Shown: positions 24,515-33,292, counted from the stretch's first letter. The stretch: DNA of 64,000 nucleotides from Ignavibacteria bacterium (GCA_016873805.1 VGVZ01000009.1:1-64000), one strand, 5' to 3'. Numbers and translations are program-made. The notes: a model not told the origin generated them from the letters alone.

Positions 24515-25948
24515 ATGGCAGAGCCGAGACAGCTTTATGATTTGAACGCTTCGGGGGTTTCGTCCGCCGAGGGACGAGTTCCGCCTCAAGCGGTTGACGT
24601 CGAGATGGCGGTGCTCGGTGCGATGCTTTTGGAAAAAGAAGCCATCTCGAAGGCATTGGAGATCCTGGATGATACGGTATTCTATAAGCCGGCACATCAA
24701 AAGATCTTTGCCGCGATGATTGCCCTTTTTGAACGCGGCGAGCCGGTTGATTTGCTGACTCTTGTCGAGGAGCTTCGACGCCGCGGTGATCTTGAGAAAA
24801 CGGGCGGAGAGTTCTACCTGACCGAACTGACGGGGAGGGTCACATCGGCGGCCAACGTCGAATATCATGCGCACATCGTCCTCGAAAAGGCGCTGATGAG
24901 ACAGCTCATCGCCTCCTCCTCGGATGTGGTGAAGCGCGCGTTCAGCGAAGGGGAAGATGCGCTCGACCTTCTCGATGAAGCCGAGCAGAAGATCTTCCGG
25001 ATTTCCGAACAGCGGATGAAAAAGAGCTTCATCTCGATTTCCGACGCTGTCCACAACACGATGGAGCTTCTCGAAAGCATCCACGGCAAGCACAGCGGAA
25101 TCACCGGCGTGCCGAGCGGATTTACGGAAGTGGACAACTATACAGGAGGGTTCCAGGGTTCAGACCTGGTGATTGTGGCAGGGCGTCCGAGTCAGGGGAA
25201 AACCGCATTTGTGCTTTCGGTCGCGCGGAACGCTGCGGTCTTGCACAACTTTGCCGTTGGGTTCTTCAGCCTGGAGATGTCGACGCAACAGCTTGTGATG
25301 CGGCTGATCTGTGCAGAGGCGCGCGTCGATGCGCACAGCGTTCGGACCGGCCGGCTCCCGGAGGATGAGTGGAAAAAGCTGAGCACGAGCGTTGGACGAT
25401 TGTACAAGGCGAAGATCTTCATCGATGACACGCCGGCACTCGGTATTCTTGAGCTTCGCGCGAAAGCGCGGAGATTGAAAGCCGAACACAACGTGGGCTT
25501 GATCATTGTGGACTATCTCCAGCTGATGCAAGGACCACGGAATGCGCAAAGCCGCGAGCAGGAAATCTCCACCATTTCCCGGTCGCTGAAAGCCCTTGCA
25601 AAAGAAATCGGCGTTCCGGTAATCGCACTCTCGCAGTTGAATCGCGCGGTCGAGACACGCTCCGACAAGAGACCCATGCTCGCCGACCTGCGCGAATCGG
25701 GCGCAATCGAACAAGATGCCGACGTCGTTTGTTTCGTCCATCGCCCCGAAATGTATGGCATCGAAAAGGACGAGGAAGGACAACCAACAGACGGAATTGC
25801 CGAGCTGATCATCGGCAAGCAGCGCAACGGTCCGACGGGAAAAGTGCGACTGGCTTTTGTGCGTCAGTATGCGCGGTTCGAAAACCTTACACGGATACGG
25901 GAAGATACCTTCCTGCCCCCCGCGGCGCCTCAGGATACGCCGTTCTGA
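24515..25948 (+). CDS. dnaB: replicative DNA helicase DnaB
   Basis: Hexameric 5'-3' helicase at the replication fork. The N-terminal primase-interacting domain starts PPQAVDVEMAVLGAMLLEKE. The RecA-like C-terminal domain has Walker A GRPSQGKTAF, Walker B LIIVDYLQLM and ALSQLNRAVE. ATG 24515 is preferred over upstream ATGs (24482, 24491) because AAGGAGAA is nine bases before it. It ends the plus-strand run and is followed by a strong terminator. No intein is visible. Confidence 0.95.
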   Translation: MAEPRQLYDLNASGVSSAEGRVPPQAVDVEMAVLGAMLLEKEAISKALEILDDTVFYKPAHQKIFAAMIALFERGEPVDLLTLVEELRRRGDLEKTGGEFYLTELTGRVTSAANVEYHAHIVLEKALMRQLIASSSDVVKRAFSEGEDALDLLDEAEQKIFRISEQRMKKSFISISDAVHNTMELLESIHGKHSGITGVPSGFTEVDNYTGGFQGSDLVIVAGRPSQGKTAFVLSVARNAAVLHNFAVGFFSLEMSTQQLVMRLICAEARVDAHSVRTGRLPEDEWKKLSTSVGRLYKAKIFIDDTPALGILELRAKARRLKAEHNVGLIIVDYLQLMQGPRNAQSREQEISTISRSLKALAKEIGVPVIALSQLNRAVETRSDKRPMLADLRESGAIEQDADVVCFVHRPEMYGIEKDEEGQPTDGIAELIIGKQRNGPTGKVRLAFVRQYARFENLTRIREDTFLPPAAPQDTPF

Positions 25949-25980
25949 AACAGAACCTTCTTGTTCAGCAGTAACAGTCG

Positions 25981-26013
25981 AGGCGGAGGAGATGAGTCTC
26001 TCTCCGCCTTTTT
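25981..26013 (+). terminator. intrinsic terminator after dnaB
   Basis: AGGCGGAG (25981-25988) pairs with CTCCGCCT (26002-26009), with further pairing of the inner GAGA/TCTC, followed by TTTTT. It starts 32 bases after the dnaB stop. Confidence 0.85.
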
Positions 26014-26025
26014 GATCAGGTCCGA

Positions 26026-26054
26026 TTGCAGAGAATTCGAGAATTCGATAGATT
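26026..26054 (+). promoter_or_regulatory. candidate promoter of the DUF1460 cluster
   Basis: TTGCAG (26026-26031), 17 bases, TAGATT (26049-26054), 15 bases before the start codon. A tandem GAGAATTC repeat (26031-26046) fills the spacer. Moderate match. Confidence 0.35.
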
Positions 26055-26069
26055 GAACAACCAACATCC

Positions 26070-26945
26070 ATGAACCGGCGCGTATTCATACAGCACATCG
26101 GTGTTTCGGTCGGATTGTCGTGTCTCGGGCTCCGAACGGTGGAGGCTCAGAGCATCGGCGGCGAAACATCGGCACGAATTCTGAACGAGAAATACGCGTT
26201 CGCGACGTCACAAGCGCTTCGAACAAAACCGATCGCAGAGGTGATGGCCGTTCTCGGAACGTCGTTCATCGGTACCGACTACGCCGCCGGCATACTTGAA
26301 CAACCCGGCGATGAATCGCTCGTGGTTTGTCTTGACGGTCTCGACTGTGTGACGTTATGCGAAACGGTCCTGGCCCTCGCTCGATGCATCAAGCTCGGCC
26401 ATGAAAGCTACGATCAATATTCCCGCCAATTGCAGCGTATTCGATATCGGAACGGGATGATCAACGGATATCCGAGTCGACTCCACTACTTCTCCGATTG
26501 GATTTACGAAAACGATCGTAGTGGAATCGTTCGGGACATCACACCTTCCCTTGGCGGAAAAGTCTTGACGAAGACGATTCGCTTCATGTCCGACCACATA
26601 TCGAGCTACGCGAAGCTCAGAGAATTTCCAGAGTTCTTCGAGCAAATCCGGGAGCAGGAACGAGAGATCAGCGCGCGCAAACGGTTCTATCTCCCCAAGG
26701 AAGACCTCAAAAGCAAGGAGAAAGAGATCCGAGACGGCGATCTCCTCGCATTCACATCCTCGAAAGAGGGACTGGATATCGCCCACACCGGAATAGCCAT
26801 CCGCGCACAAGGGGAGCTGAAGCTGCTCCATGCCCCTCAGGTTGGCCAGCAGGTTCAGCTCACAAACGAATCCCTTTACAACTACCTTGCTCGTAAGCAG
26901 CAGATGACCGGTCTGGTTGTGGCAAGACCGCTTGAACCGCGATGA
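26070..26945 (+). CDS. DUF1460 family exported amidase-like protein
   Basis: Members of this NlpC/P60-like family include N-acetylmuramoyl-L-alanine amidases used in cell-wall fragment processing. The core FIGTDYAAGILE is followed by LVVCLDGLDCVTLCETVLAL with probable nucleophile Cys93. The His of AHTGIAI near residue 236 would complete the dyad. The N-terminus MNRRVFIQHIGVSVGL has an RRxF-type motif, suggesting Tat export. Its stop overlaps the macrodomain start by four bases. Confidence 0.85.
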   Translation: MNRRVFIQHIGVSVGLSCLGLRTVEAQSIGGETSARILNEKYAFATSQALRTKPIAEVMAVLGTSFIGTDYAAGILEQPGDESLVVCLDGLDCVTLCETVLALARCIKLGHESYDQYSRQLQRIRYRNGMINGYPSRLHYFSDWIYENDRSGIVRDITPSLGGKVLTKTIRFMSDHISSYAKLREFPEFFEQIREQEREISARKRFYLPKEDLKSKEKEIRDGDLLAFTSSKEGLDIAHTGIAIRAQGELKLLHAPQVGQQVQLTNESLYNYLARKQQMTGLVVARPLEPR

Positions 26946-27463
26946 GTGACCGGAGAATCCAACTTGTCAAAGGAGATATTACGCAGCAGCGGGTCGATGC
27001 CATCGTCAACGCGGCGAATACGTCGTTGCGTGGCGGAGGAGGTGTTGACGGTGCGATCCATCGTGCTGCCGGACCGGGGCTGCTGGAAGAATGCCGGACC
27101 CTTGGCGGATGTCCGACAGGCGACGCACGGATCACGAAGGGGTACGATCTGCCGGCGCGATATGTCATCCACACGCCCGGGCCGGTCTGGCAGGGGGGTG
27201 GCGTAAACGAAGATGCGCTCCTTGCGTCGTGTTACCAGAGCACGTTTGCGCTCCTTCACGATCATAATCTCAAGACGGTCGCCTTCCCTTCGATAGGCAC
27301 CGGAATCTACCGGTTTCCAATCGATCGTGCGTCAAGAATCGCGCTCCGGGAAATCCGACGGGCGTTGAACGAGAATCCATCGATTGAACGGGTTGTCATC
27401 GTTGCATTCGACGAGCGGACCTTCGATGCGTACACGCGCGCGCTGATGGAGGAGTCATCGTGA
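26942..27463 (+). CDS. macrodomain protein, ADP-ribosyl hydrolase (YmdB/MacroD type)
   Basis: Removes ADP-ribose from proteins or hydrolyses O-acetyl-ADP-ribose. Motifs are VDAIVNAANTSLRGGGGVDG, IHRAAGPGLLEEC and FPSIGTGIYRFP, the MacroD-type signature with the catalytic Asn and Asp. At 173 residues it is a single domain. It is coupled by ATGA to the DUF1460 gene and by GTGA to the DUF2911 gene, although both partners look exported while this protein is cytosolic. Confidence 0.93.
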   Translation: MSDRRIQLVKGDITQQRVDAIVNAANTSLRGGGGVDGAIHRAAGPGLLEECRTLGGCPTGDARITKGYDLPARYVIHTPGPVWQGGGVNEDALLASCYQSTFALLHDHNLKTVAFPSIGTGIYRFPIDRASRIALREIRRALNENPSIERVVIVAFDERTFDAYTRALMEESS

Positions 27464-28038
27464 TTCAATCAATGTGGCGGAATCGCGTTTTCGCCGTCTC
27501 TCTCTTGATGGCCGCATCATCACTTCTCGCGATGGCCCAGCAACCGATTCTCAGTCCACGAGACAGTGTGGAGATATCGTTCGAGGGAAGGAAGATTTCG
27601 ATCAACTACGGCCGACCGTCCATGCGGAATCGAAAGATCATGGGTGATCTCGTCCCCTTCGGCAAGATATGGCGGACCGGTGCAAATGAAGCCACCGCGT
27701 TCGTGACGGAAGTCGATCTCGAGATCGGCGGGACACGTATTCGGGCCGGCGCGTATACGCTGTACACGCTTCCTTCTATGACGCAATGGAAACTGATCAT
27801 CAACAAGCAAACAGGACAATGGGGGACGGTCTACAATCCGGAACTCGATCTCGTCCGGCTCAATCTGGAGAACCGGTCGCTGCGCAAGCCGGTCGAGAAG
27901 CTCACATTCGTGTTGCAGAAGAATGGACCTGCAAGGGGGATGCTGGTGATCGAGTGGGAACGGACGTCGCTTTCCATTCCGTTCCAGGTCGTACGGGGAG
28001 AGCGTAGTACAAACCCCTCCAACCGCCAAATGCGGTGA
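27460..28038 (+). CDS. DUF2911 family exported protein
   Basis: A 192-residue protein with a signal peptide ending near LLAMAQQ. The DUF2911 core starts VEISFEGRKISINYGRPSMR and continues with the conserved KIWRTGANEATAF and AGAYTLYTLP. The family is common in Bacteroidota; no function is established. The GTG start at 27460 overlaps the macrodomain stop; ATG at 27472 is an alternative. It is followed by the CDGSH gene after 24 bases. Confidence 0.85.
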   Translation: MIQSMWRNRVFAVSLLMAASSLLAMAQQPILSPRDSVEISFEGRKISINYGRPSMRNRKIMGDLVPFGKIWRTGANEATAFVTEVDLEIGGTRIRAGAYTLYTLPSMTQWKLIINKQTGQWGTVYNPELDLVRLNLENRSLRKPVEKLTFVLQKNGPARGMLVIEWERTSLSIPFQVVRGERSTNPSNRQMR

Positions 28039-28062
28039 GGCAATCACGAAAGGAGATATCGA

Positions 28063-28284
28063 ATGGCTCCGAAAATTACCGTGATGAACAACAGTAATCT
28101 CCGTGTCGAGGGGGAATTCGAACTTCTTGACCAATCCGGAAAGCCGTTTGACTTGAAAGGGAAGAGCGTTATCTCGCTTTGCCGATGCGGTCATAGTAAG
28201 AACAAGCCCTTTTGTGATGGCTCCCACCGACAGGCAAACTTCCAATCCGCTGTCGACGCACCGCCGTCGGACTCCAAAACGTAG
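28063..28284 (+). CDS. CDGSH iron-sulfur domain protein
   Basis: A 73-residue protein binding a redox-active 2Fe-2S cluster. The motif CRCGHSKNKPFCDGSH gives the three Cys and one His ligands. Proposed roles of the family are redox sensing and cluster transfer. AAAGGAGA precedes the ATG. It ends the four-gene cluster and converges with the SpoU gene after ten bases. Confidence 0.93.
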   Translation: MAPKITVMNNSNLRVEGEFELLDQSGKPFDLKGKSVISLCRCGHSKNKPFCDGSHRQANFQSAVDAPPSDSKT

Positions 28285-28294
28285 CGAAGACACA

Positions 28295-29119
28295 TCAGCC
28301 CCGTGAGCCAATCCTCTGACGATAGACCTCGTAGAGGAATACTGCGCTCGCGCTTGCCACATTGAGTGAATCGACATCGTTGCACATGCGAATTGCAACG
28401 GCGACGTTGCAGGTCTCCAGAACGGCTGACGAAACCCCACTCCCCTCACTTCCGAAAACGATACAGGTATCTCTCTGCAGCGATGATTCGTGAAGAGCGC
28501 TCTGATCCGCGTGCGGATGGGCGGCGATCGTGAGGATCCCGTGTGTGTTCGAAAGGGTAAGCAGCGTTTGTCGAAGATTGTCGACGTGGACAACCGGGAG
28601 CTTGAAGATCGCGCCCATGGAATTCCTCACCGCGCGCCGAAGGTACGGACTGCTGGAGGTTTCTCCGACGATCAGGGCGTGAACGCCGAACGCAACGCTG
28701 TTCCGTACAAGCACGCCGAGATTCTCCGCGTTGGTCAGTCCGTCGATGGCTACAAGAAAGTACGGACGCGGAGAGTATTGGAGAAGTTCATCGAGCGAGA
28801 CGGGTGATGGGATGCGCGCAACAGCCATGATCCCCTGGTGAAGATTGAAGCCGACGATGCGTTCCAGCAACTGTTTTTCCCCGACATAGACGACCGGGTC
28901 CTTCGACAACCCCGCGATGCGGATTTGAAGTTCGGCGTGCCACTCGGGCGTGAGAAGAAGCGACTCGAGCGTGAGTCCGCTGTCGAGGAGGCGCTCCACA
29001 ACTTTGCTCCCTTCTGCGACAAAGATTCCTTCACGAACATGATCCTGCGGTCGCTTCAGCGTCCTGTAGGGCCCGAGTCCATCCACTTCCAGAGAAGAAA
29101 TGCGTACGGTTTGTGCCAT
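28295..29119 (-). CDS. SpoU/TrmH-family RNA 2'-O-methyltransferase
   Basis: SPOUT knotted methyltransferase acting on rRNA or tRNA ribose. An N-terminal substrate-binding domain (VREGIFVAEGSKVVERLL) precedes the catalytic domain with motif 1 LTNAENLGVLVRNS, motif 2 FGSEGSGVS and motif 3 DSLNVASASAVFLYE. The 274-residue length fits 23S rRNA RlmB/TsnR-like proteins. The target nucleotide cannot be read from sequence. A good promoter lies upstream. Confidence 0.9.
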   Translation of the reverse strand: MAQTVRISSLEVDGLGPYRTLKRPQDHVREGIFVAEGSKVVERLLDSGLTLESLLLTPEWHAELQIRIAGLSKDPVVYVGEKQLLERIVGFNLHQGIMAVARIPSPVSLDELLQYSPRPYFLVAIDGLTNAENLGVLVRNSVAFGVHALIVGETSSSPYLRRAVRNSMGAIFKLPVVHVDNLRQTLLTLSNTHGILTIAAHPHADQSALHESSLQRDTCIVFGSEGSGVSSAVLETCNVAVAIRMCNDVDSLNVASASAVFLYEVYRQRIGSRG

Positions 29120-29152
29120 TGCTCCCGGTGATCGATATTCAGGATTGATTCA

Positions 29153-29181
29153 ATAATACAAGATGTCAAGGCCGGAATCAA
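29153..29181 (-). promoter_or_regulatory. promoter of the SpoU methyltransferase gene
   Basis: Minus strand TTGATT (29176-29181), 17 bases, TATTAT (29153-29158), 33 bases before the start codon. A TTGACA inside the spacer is too close to this -10 to pair with it. Confidence 0.5.
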
Positions 29182-29252
29182 TTCGGCAACTTTGGAGGGG
29201 TTTGGATTGTTGAAGGGAGTACTGAACGGCAACGGTGTCGTGGAATCTCGTC

Positions 29253-30515
29253 ATGAACCCTGAACGCAATCTGAAGGCGCCGATTTCGGAGCGCAAGCGA
29301 ATCATCGTACTCGGGTCCGGATTTGCAGCGGTTAGTTTTCTGAAGCGGATCAACCATTCTCACTTCGATGTCACCGTTGTCAGCCCGAGAAACCACTTCC
29401 TCTTCACTCCGCTACTGCCAAGTACAACTGTCGGAACTATCCAATTTCGAAGCATCATCGAACCAATCCGTGCGATATGTTCTGAAGCGCGATACTATCA
29501 TGCTTCGTGCATCGGTGTGGATCCACGTCGGAGGACGGTGGAGTGCGAGGGGGTTCTCGATGGTGTGCGATTTTCCCTGGCCTACGATATACTGGTCATC
29601 GCCGTTGGAGCGGAGAGCAATACGTTTGATGTTCCCGGGGTACACGAACACGCGCTCCTCCTGAAAGAACTCGCCGATGCGAGAGGCATTCGTCAGAGGA
29701 TCATCGAATGTCTCGAGCTTGCGGATCAGCCGCACAGAAGCGATGAAGAGCGCAAACAGCTCCTCCATTTCGTGATCGTCGGCGGGGGGCCGACCGGCGT
29801 GGAGCTCGCTGCGGAGATGCACGATTTCGTCGATGCCGACCTGAGGAAATCGTACCGCCTGCTTGTCCAGGATCTCCGGATCACGATTCTCGAAGCCACG
29901 GACAAGATACTCAGCACGTTTGACGCGGCTCTTGCCGCGTATGCTCTCATCCTCTTTCGCCGCCAGGGAATCCAGGTGCGCACGCGATCGGTGGTCTCGC
30001 ACGTTCGTCCTGACGGAGTGATTCTCTCCGACGGTACTCACGTTCCTGCGGGTCTTGTGGTGTGGTCGACGGGAATCGGACCCCGCCCGCTCATCCGCGA
30101 TATTCCGTTCACGAAAGATCATCGGGGAAGGATTGTGACTGATGAATTTCTCCGGGTTCAGTCTTCAGACGTTGTCTATGCACTCGGCGACTGTTCCGTC
30201 ATTGTGGGAAAAGACACACCGGCGACAGCACAGCTTGCCCAGCAGCAGGGGAAATATCTCTCGAGGGCATTGAACCAACAAATTGCCGGTAATCGGGTGA
30301 AGTCGTTTCGTTATGACACCTACGGCATGCTCGCGTACGTCGGAAGCGGTCGTGCGCTTGCGGACCTTTCGCAACTCAAGTGGCGCGGATTTCTCGCATG
30401 GCTCTTCTGGCGATCGGTATACATCACCAGACTCGTCAGCATCAAGAACAAGTTTCTTGTTGTGTTGGATTGGACAAAGACGGCGATCTTTGGTCGCGAT
30501 ACGAGCAGGTTTTAG
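29253..30515 (+). CDS. type II NADH:quinone oxidoreductase (Ndh-like)
   Basis: A flavoprotein passing electrons from NADH to the quinone pool without proton pumping. FAD motif VLGSGFAAVSFLKR is near residue 20, NAD motif FVIVGGGPTGVELAAEM near 175, and the second FAD contact VVYALGDCS near 310. The C-terminal amphipathic stretch GFLAWLFWRSVYITRL probably anchors it to the membrane. ATG 29253 is used; GTG 29235 would add six residues. Monocistronic, divergent from the SpoU gene. Confidence 0.9.
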   Translation: MNPERNLKAPISERKRIIVLGSGFAAVSFLKRINHSHFDVTVVSPRNHFLFTPLLPSTTVGTIQFRSIIEPIRAICSEARYYHASCIGVDPRRRTVECEGVLDGVRFSLAYDILVIAVGAESNTFDVPGVHEHALLLKELADARGIRQRIIECLELADQPHRSDEERKQLLHFVIVGGGPTGVELAAEMHDFVDADLRKSYRLLVQDLRITILEATDKILSTFDAALAAYALILFRRQGIQVRTRSVVSHVRPDGVILSDGTHVPAGLVVWSTGIGPRPLIRDIPFTKDHRGRIVTDEFLRVQSSDVVYALGDCSVIVGKDTPATAQLAQQQGKYLSRALNQQIAGNRVKSFRYDTYGMLAYVGSGRALADLSQLKWRGFLAWLFWRSVYITRLVSIKNKFLVVLDWTKTAIFGRDTSRF

Positions 30516-30603
30516 TGTCGCGTCCCAAAAACAACTTGAAAGAAGATACAATAATTCATACGGTTGCGTGTCGATCCCGTGATCCCTCGCCAATGCCCGT
30601 TTG

Positions 30604-30632
30604 TTGACATTCGATGAAAAAGCTCTTATCAT
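30604..30632 (+). promoter_or_regulatory. strong promoter of the STAS gene
   Basis: Perfect TTGACA (30604-30609), 17 bases, TATCAT (30627-30632). The 5' untranslated region to ATG 30724 would be about 85 bases, with GAGGAGG before the start codon. Confidence 0.65.
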
Positions 30633-30723
30633 TGACGGGGTTCAGTGCGACTGCACGGAAGCATCGTGATATCTCCGGTAGATGACTGATCGTTCGTCCA
30701 CACCAATTCTGAGGAGGCTTTCC

Positions 30724-31062
30724 ATGACGATAAAGGAAAAGATGGTCGGGAATGTGGCTGTGGTGTCGTTGAAAGGAAACCTGATGGGGGAGCCGGACAC
30801 GACTGAGGTGCGGGACAAGATCTACAGTCTTCTTCAGGACGATGTGAGGAAGATCGTCCTTGACCTCGGAAAAGTGAAGTGGATCAACAGTTCGGGACTT
30901 GGAGCTCTCATTTCCGCCGTGACCTCGGTCAAGAACAAGGGTGGGGAAATGCGATTGGCCAGCGTCTCCGACAAGGTCGAAAGCTTGTTCATGATCACAC
31001 AGCTGATCAAGGTATTTAAGACGTACGAGAGCGTAGACCGGGCGGTTGCGAGCTTCAAATAA
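30724..31062 (+). CDS. STAS-domain anti-anti-sigma factor
   Basis: A 112-residue SpoIIAA/RsbV-like protein. The phosphorylation loop reads KWINSSGLGALIS near residue 58, so the Ser that an anti-sigma kinase would phosphorylate is present. ATG 30724 with GAGGAGG upstream is preferred over an upstream ATG at 30682. No anti-sigma kinase or PP2C phosphatase is adjacent, so partners are encoded elsewhere. The ECF sigma at 13 kb is not a typical partner. Confidence 0.9.
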   Translation: MTIKEKMVGNVAVVSLKGNLMGEPDTTEVRDKIYSLLQDDVRKIVLDLGKVKWINSSGLGALISAVTSVKNKGGEMRLASVSDKVESLFMITQLIKVFKTYESVDRAVASFK

Positions 31063-31328
31063 CCGTCGGGAATCGTCGGTCGAAACGATCCTCTTCGGCG
31101 CGTCGCCAATGAACAAACTTCGTATCCTCTGCCTTCCATGAACCTTCGCCGCAAGCCGCCTTGCGGAATATCTGAATCAAAGAATCGTCCCGCCGCCCAT
31201 CGGTCAATGCCGGGCCCGCATTCCCGTACGTGTTGGAGAATAGAATCGGGCCGCCTTTCCCACGATCCGTTCGACCTCCCGGGCGAAACATCGGCATCAG
31301 ATCTGCCGGTGGCCTCAACATTATTCAC

Positions 31329-32198
31329 ATGCTCGAAGATCGTCTTCATTCGATTGTCGTAGCCCTCTCCAGAGACTATCCCTCACGCAGCGGCTTGAAT
31401 CCCTCGGTGCTCCGTGGATCGTCATTGTTTCTCGAACAGCAATTGCAGTCCGCGGGGTATGAGGTGTTGATCGAATCGTACAGGGCAGGCGGTCTGGAAG
31501 CACGAAACCTCTTCGCGGAAAAGAGAGGAACGGATCATCGTCGACCCATCATCATCGTGGGTGCTCACTACGATACGGTTATCGGAACTCCGGGAGCAGA
31601 TGACAATGCCAGCGGCGTAGCGGGATTGCTTGCTCTTGCCGGACTCCTCAAGAACCATCCGAACAGATCGACGATCCGGTTTGTGCTGTTTGCGAACGAG
31701 GAGCCGCCGTATTTCGGAACGTCGCAGATGGGGAGTATGCATCATGCCGCGGGGCTTCGGAAGGACCGGGTGAACGTGGGGGCGATGCTCTGTCTCGAGA
31801 TGATCGGATACGGAGGGGAGGAGAAGATGCAGAGCTATCCGTTCCCTTTCTTGCGGCAGTTAGGACGATATCCGCGCAGGGGCAACTACATCGCGCTCGT
31901 GAGCGACGTCCGTTCTCGCCGACTACTCCGGCGGGTCAAACCGGCGATGAGGAAGGGATGTGATCTTGGCGTGGAGAGCATCGTCATGCCGGGGTTTATC
32001 CCGCCGCTGAATCTTTCGGACCATGCCGCGTTCTGGAAGCACGGATTTCCTGCTCTCATGATTACCGATACTGCCTTCTTGAGAAATCCGCACTACCATC
32101 TGGCGAGCGATACCGCCGACACACTGAACTATGTCTTCCTGCGCAACGTTGTTCAGGGAGTATATGCGGCCATCCTCGCTCTCGACGACACAGACTAA
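31329..32198 (+). CDS. M28-family zinc aminopeptidase
   Basis: A 289-residue co-catalytic zinc peptidase. Metal ligands are seen in GAHYDTV, PGADDNASGV, FANEEPPYFG, and HYHLASDTADTLNY near the end. There is no clear signal peptide. ATG 31329 lacks a ribosome site; GTG 31230 would add 33 residues without family similarity. The 266 bases between the STAS gene and this start hold no convincing gene, only a minus-strand frame (31055-31321) of unknown meaning. The substrate is unknown. Confidence 0.85.
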   Translation: MLEDRLHSIVVALSRDYPSRSGLNPSVLRGSSLFLEQQLQSAGYEVLIESYRAGGLEARNLFAEKRGTDHRRPIIIVGAHYDTVIGTPGADDNASGVAGLLALAGLLKNHPNRSTIRFVLFANEEPPYFGTSQMGSMHHAAGLRKDRVNVGAMLCLEMIGYGGEEKMQSYPFPFLRQLGRYPRRGNYIALVSDVRSRRLLRRVKPAMRKGCDLGVESIVMPGFIPPLNLSDHAAFWKHGFPALMITDTAFLRNPHYHLASDTADTLNYVFLRNVVQGVYAAILALDDTD

Positions 32199-32289
32199 TC
32201 ACTCTGCCGGTCCCGGCCTGGGACAACTCATGCCGCTCCTTTTTGATTGGTAATGGAATTATTCTGCCATCAAACCTGTTACAGGTGGT

Positions 32290-32859
32290 ATGAAAACGCT
32301 TCTGTTGACGATGGTGCTGACAATTCCCGTGGGGACAATGATGCCGGATAAATCTCTGGAGAAGGCCACCCTCGGTGGCGGTTGTTTCTGGTGTGTGGAG
32401 GCAGTCTATGAGCGCGTCGATGGCGCGCAATCGGTGGTGAGCGGCTATTCCGGAGGCACAACGCGAAATCCGACCTACGATGACGTGTGCAGCGGCACGA
32501 CAGGACACGCGGAGGTCGTCCAGATTACGTTCGATCCGACGCGCGTGTCGTTTGGTCGCCTCCTTGAGATCTTCTGGGATAGTCATGACCCCACAACGAT
32601 GAATAGACAGGGCGCCGACGTGGGCACACAATACCGATCGGTGATCTTCTATCATACTCAAGAGCAGAAGAAGCTCGCCGAAGAATCCAAGCGGAAGGCG
32701 GCGTCGAAGTTCAAGAATCCAATCGTCACGGAAGTCGTTCCGCTCATGAACTTCTACAAAGCCGAGGAGTCTCATCAGGATTACTTCGAGAAGAATCCAA
32801 ATGCTCCGTACTGTGTCTTTGTTATCAAGCCGAAACTCGACAAACTGCGTTTGAAGTAG
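32290..32859 (+). CDS. msrA: peptide methionine sulfoxide reductase MsrA, possibly exported
   Basis: Reduces the S-epimer of methionine sulfoxide. The catalytic Cys is in LGGGCFWCVEAVYERV, and GHAEVVQITFDP and DPTTMNRQGADVGTQYRS are standard. An N-terminal hydrophobic stretch (MKTLLLTMVLTIPVGTMM) looks like a signal peptide, suggesting periplasmic repair. MsrB is not fused or adjacent. AGGTGG precedes the ATG. Confidence 0.94.
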   Translation: MKTLLLTMVLTIPVGTMMPDKSLEKATLGGGCFWCVEAVYERVDGAQSVVSGYSGGTTRNPTYDDVCSGTTGHAEVVQITFDPTRVSFGRLLEIFWDSHDPTTMNRQGADVGTQYRSVIFYHTQEQKKLAEESKRKAASKFKNPIVTEVVPLMNFYKAEESHQDYFEKNPNAPYCVFVIKPKLDKLRLK

Positions 32860-33013
32860 CGACGGAAGCACATCGTTGCCCATGGCCTGTTGTCAGACCC
32901 CCTGATCTTTCCCCCGCAATCCCCTCCACGATCCAGGCTCCTATTGAGCGTTGAATCGGCGAACCGAATACCAGATTCGCTTGATTCCAATCAGGAGTGC
33001 CAACACAGAGGAA

Positions 33014-33112
33014 ATGTATTACTTTGGCTTCATTTTCGCCCTGATCTATGGATTTACAGGAATCGGCATTGCGCCGAAGATTCGGGAGGACGAAACTCAG
33101 GCCGGTAGCTGA
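33014..33112 (+). CDS. candidate 32-residue membrane miniprotein
   Basis: A short frame, MYYFGFIFALIYGFTGIGIA followed by a charged tail (PKIRED...), preceded by AGAGGA very close to the ATG. One transmembrane helix fits residues 2-20. It lies in the otherwise empty 540 bases between msrA and addA and is followed by a terminator at 33256. No known family; could be a chance frame, but its hydrophobic-then-charged layout and ribosome site argue for a gene. Confidence 0.45.
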   Translation: MYYFGFIFALIYGFTGIGIAPKIREDETQAGS

Positions 33113-33255
33113 GGCAGAGTAAGAAGGAGCGGAACGCGTGCTGTTTGGACGGTAGCGAGAGTCTTCAACGCGTATTTGAATCAGTATTCAATGAAGTGTC
33201 ACTCTGTCCGGAGGAATTGATCCGGCCTGAGAGACGAAAAGCTTCGACGAAACAT

Positions 33256-33292
33256 AAACCTCCGAAATGTGATTTCGGGGGTTTTGCTTTTT
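33256..33292 (+). terminator. intrinsic terminator upstream of addA
   Basis: AAACCTCCGAAAT (33256-33268) pairs with ATTTCGGGGGTTT (33272-33284) with one G-T wobble across a 3-base loop, followed by TTTTGCTTTTT. It separates the miniprotein region from addA. Reversed, it also has an A/T flank, so it might work in both directions. Confidence 0.75.

Noticed and set aside
26031-26046. Tandem GAGAATTC repeat upstream of the DUF1460 gene
   Set aside because: Only two copies of 8 bases; could be chance. Kept only as a note in the promoter entry.
31055-31321. An 88-codon minus-strand frame between the STAS and M28 genes with gene-like codons
   Set aside because: No recognised motif or ribosome site, and it overlaps the STAS gene end. 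It might be a degraded gene, but I cannot support it.
33113-33255. Possible riboswitch or structured RNA before addA
   Set aside because: Small hairpins such as CCGGA/TCCGG are visible, but no known riboswitch core could be matched.
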